Part shown: one piece after another, positions 12,634-14,191 of the stretch
Layout of the letters: each line of letters starts with the position of its first letter
Numbering within the stretch: position 1 is the stretch's first letter
Source of the DNA: Acidobacteriota bacterium
Lineage (GTDB): Bacteria > Acidobacteriota > Blastocatellia > Pyrinomonadales > Pyrinomonadaceae
DNA: 14,191 bases
Assembly (NCBI GenBank): GCA_024640445.1
Contig: JAHEEZ010000077.1
Span: 1 to 14,191 of the forward strand
Reading direction: 5' to 3'
Translations under genes and position numbers: made by a program
The notes under the pieces: model-generated
The model's input: only the letters and a program-made list of their open reading frames with translations
The model's database searches: none
What the model was told of the DNA's origin: nothing

Positions 12634-14079
12634 ATGAGCCTCAAGAATTTGTTACTAATCGCCGCCTTGTTGCTGTGCGCATCAACACTGACGCTAGCCG
12701 ACGAAGTTGATGACGTGGTCCGGTCTCAGATGGCAAAACGGCAGATCCCGGGTCTCTCGCTCGCGGTCATCCGGAACGGCAAGGTCGTCAAAGCGGCGAA
12801 CTACGGCTTGTCCAATATCGAATTGAATGTCCCCGTAAACGAAGAGACCGTGTTTGAGATCGCCTCAAACAGCAAGCAGTTTACGGCCGGCGGGATCATG
12901 CTTCTGTTGCAGGATGGCAAATTGAAGATCGATGACCGCATGACCATGTATCTCGACGGTTTTCCTGCCTCCTTCAACGGCATAACGATCCATCATCTGC
13001 TCTCGCACACGTCAGGAGTGAAGGACTACATCGAAGATCTTCACCTTAACCGAAGCGAGAACTACACCGATCAGGAACTTATCAAGTCAGTTGCTGAAGG
13101 CGGTTTGAACTTCTCACCGGGTGAAGATGCCAGTTACAGCACGACCGGTTATCTGTTACTGGGGATGATCATTCAGAAAGTAACCGGTAAGCCGTACGGT
13201 GAATTCCTGAAAGAAAGGATCTTTGAACCGCTGGGAATGCGAAGGACCAGGGTGATCAGCCTTCCTGAGATCATACCGAACCGGGCATCCGGTTACCTTC
13301 TGGAAGGCGGCGTGCTGCGCAACGGCAGGTTCGTCGCACAGACCTTGCGCGCGAGCGCGGACATCGGGATCCTTACGACAGCGCTGGATCAGGTCATCTG
13401 GGATGAAGCACTTGGATCAGAGAAGATCTTCAAGGCATCGATCATCGAGACGATGTTCACGCCCGCAAGATTGAACAATGGCACCGCTGCCTACAATGAC
13501 TGGAACGGCCATTTCGGTTACGGCTGGTTCATCGATGACTATCGCGGACATGTCGAAATAAATCACGGCGGCACTTTCATCACCGGGTTCCATGCAAATA
13601 TCTCCCGGTTCGTGAATAACGGCCTGACGATCATCATTCTGACCAACCGTGTTCTATCCGACCCATCGCTGATCGGATACACCATTGCCGGCATGTACGA
13701 CCCTGCATTGCGACCGCCGCATATGCTCGAGGAAAGACCGGACACCAACCCTCAAAGATCGCAGATGCTCAGGCAGTTCTTATCTGACGCCGCGCTCGGA
13801 AATGAAGATTCAAAGCATATGACCAATGGGTTTCGTTCCCGCCTTTCCGATGACCAGAGGTCAGACCTGGCTACGCTGCTCAAGGAGCTTGAGTCATTCA
13901 CGTATATCTCGTGTAAGAACGTAAAAGGTACCGGAGTCGTCCGTATCGGAAGTCCCATTGATAACCTATGCGATTACAAGATAAGGGCGGGGCGGGAAAC
14001 CCACTATGTCACGTTTTACCTGAATGCCCGCGATCAGGTCGCCGACATCTGGACATATGAGTATGACCAGATTAGATAG
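12634..14079 (+). CDS. Exported serine beta-lactamase-family hydrolase
   Basis: A 481-residue protein of the beta-lactamase/penicillin-binding-protein-like serine hydrolase superfamily (class C-like, often called esterase or D-aminopeptidase-type). A signal peptide (MSLKNLLLIAALLLCASTLTLA, cleavage near residue 22) points to export to the periplasm. The catalytic S78-x-x-K81 lies in IASNSKQFTA, the second motif is Y168-S-T in DASYSTTGYLLLGM, and the third is H311-G-G in INHGGTFITGFHA. Other family marks are HHLLSHTSGV (120-129) and FEPLGMRRT (197-205). The usual YxN motif has Thr in place of Asn. Beyond the core (about 350) comes a C-terminal extension of about 130 residues ending YEYDQIR. 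Real beta-lactamase activity is not implied; most relatives act on peptides or esters. The ATG at 12634 has a weak GGAAAAG upstream. No terminator is seen after it. Confidence 0.92.
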   Translation: MSLKNLLLIAALLLCASTLTLADEVDDVVRSQMAKRQIPGLSLAVIRNGKVVKAANYGLSNIELNVPVNEETVFEIASNSKQFTAGGIMLLLQDGKLKIDDRMTMYLDGFPASFNGITIHHLLSHTSGVKDYIEDLHLNRSENYTDQELIKSVAEGGLNFSPGEDASYSTTGYLLLGMIIQKVTGKPYGEFLKERIFEPLGMRRTRVISLPEIIPNRASGYLLEGGVLRNGRFVAQTLRASADIGILTTALDQVIWDEALGSEKIFKASIIETMFTPARLNNGTAAYNDWNGHFGYGWFIDDYRGHVEINHGGTFITGFHANISRFVNNGLTIIILTNRVLSDPSLIGYTIAGMYDPALRPPHMLEERPDTNPQRSQMLRQFLSDAALGNEDSKHMTNGFRSRLSDDQRSDLATLLKELESFTYISCKNVKGTGVVRIGSPIDNLCDYKIRAGRETHYVTFYLNARDQVADIWTYEYDQIR

Positions 14080-14098
14080 ATACCGTTATTAAGACCAC

Positions 14099-14191
14099 TT
14101 AGGAACAGATGAACTCAAGCGGATCGATCTCCAGAAAGGGAAGCAATTCCAGGTGTTCTTTCTGGTCTCGCCGGACAGGCTCTGCTAATTC
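14099..14191 (-). CDS. Probable C-terminal end of an unidentified gene (truncated by window edge)
   Basis: On the minus strand the frame from the window edge reads 30 residues to a TAA at 14099-14101. It contains KEHLELLPFLEIDPLEFICS at its end, a composition (Leu, Glu, Phe, Pro, Asp) that looks like real protein. It would be convergent with the beta-lactamase-family gene, 19 bases apart. The opposite strand offers an ATG at 14109 after AGGAAC, but its product is Ser/Arg-rich and looks like a shadow. The family is not recognised. Confidence 0.4.
   Translation of the reverse strand, partial: ELAEPVRRDQKEHLELLPFLEIDPLEFICS

Noticed and set aside
14109..14191. Plus-strand start of a gene at the right edge (ATG after AGGAAC)
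   Set aside because: The product is Ser/Arg-rich and low in hydrophobic residues; the opposite strand reads more like protein. Only sequence beyond the edge can decide.

Overview
The window looks like ordinary chromosomal DNA of a moderately GC-rich, Gram-negative-type bacterium. It carries housekeeping genes (gyrB, nadA, a single-cluster ferredoxin, a WalJ/YycJ-type metallo-hydrolase) next to small accessory enzymes and signal-peptide proteins common in soil bacteria. The gene style and the unusual intergenic repeats suggest Acidobacteriota, perhaps class Blastocatellia. That is an inference from memory; no marker in the window proves it, and a GyrB or NadA search would settle it.

Layout. 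Bases 2-352 hold the 3' end of an unrecognised + strand gene. From 648 to 4816 three genes run on the minus strand, in transcription order gyrB (TTG start), nadA and ferredoxin. nadA and the ferredoxin are each followed by a minus-strand hairpin plus T-tract terminator. At 4817-5022 an AT-rich divergent promoter region with a perfect 15-base inverted repeat separates gyrB from the plus-strand genes. Those are: the MBL-fold hydrolase (5023), a glycine-rich membrane protein (6075), a class I methyltransferase (6951), a SnoaL/NTF2-like protein (8052), an SDR oxidoreductase (8523), a DUF3303-like small protein (9389), a secreted protein of unknown function (10089), a VOC/glyoxalase-fold protein (11469), an exported NTF2-like protein (11994) and an exported serine beta-lactamase-family hydrolase (12634). 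A probable convergent gene enters from the right edge on the minus strand (14099-14191). Most plus-strand genes have their own leader, so they look like single units rather than one operon. The NTF2-like/SDR pair is the best candidate for co-transcription.

The most interesting structure lies between the genes. Six intergenic regions carry short arrays of 7-base units that drift in sequence but keep a strict 7-base step and a TGA (or complementary TCA) core. They resemble the STRR heptamer repeats known from filamentous cyanobacteria. Several arrays touch or overlap the stop codon of the preceding gene, are oriented so that TGA lies on the coding strand, and, because 7 is not divisible by 3, place stops in all three frames. 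GC-rich hairpins, two of them with a 7-bp stem and a GGA loop, sit between or beside the arrays. One array family occurs as an inverted pair around the membrane-protein and methyltransferase genes. Another two-part module occurs as a direct pair around the secreted-protein gene.

I see no CRISPR array, transposase, rRNA, tRNA, phage gene or recognisable defence or biosynthetic system.
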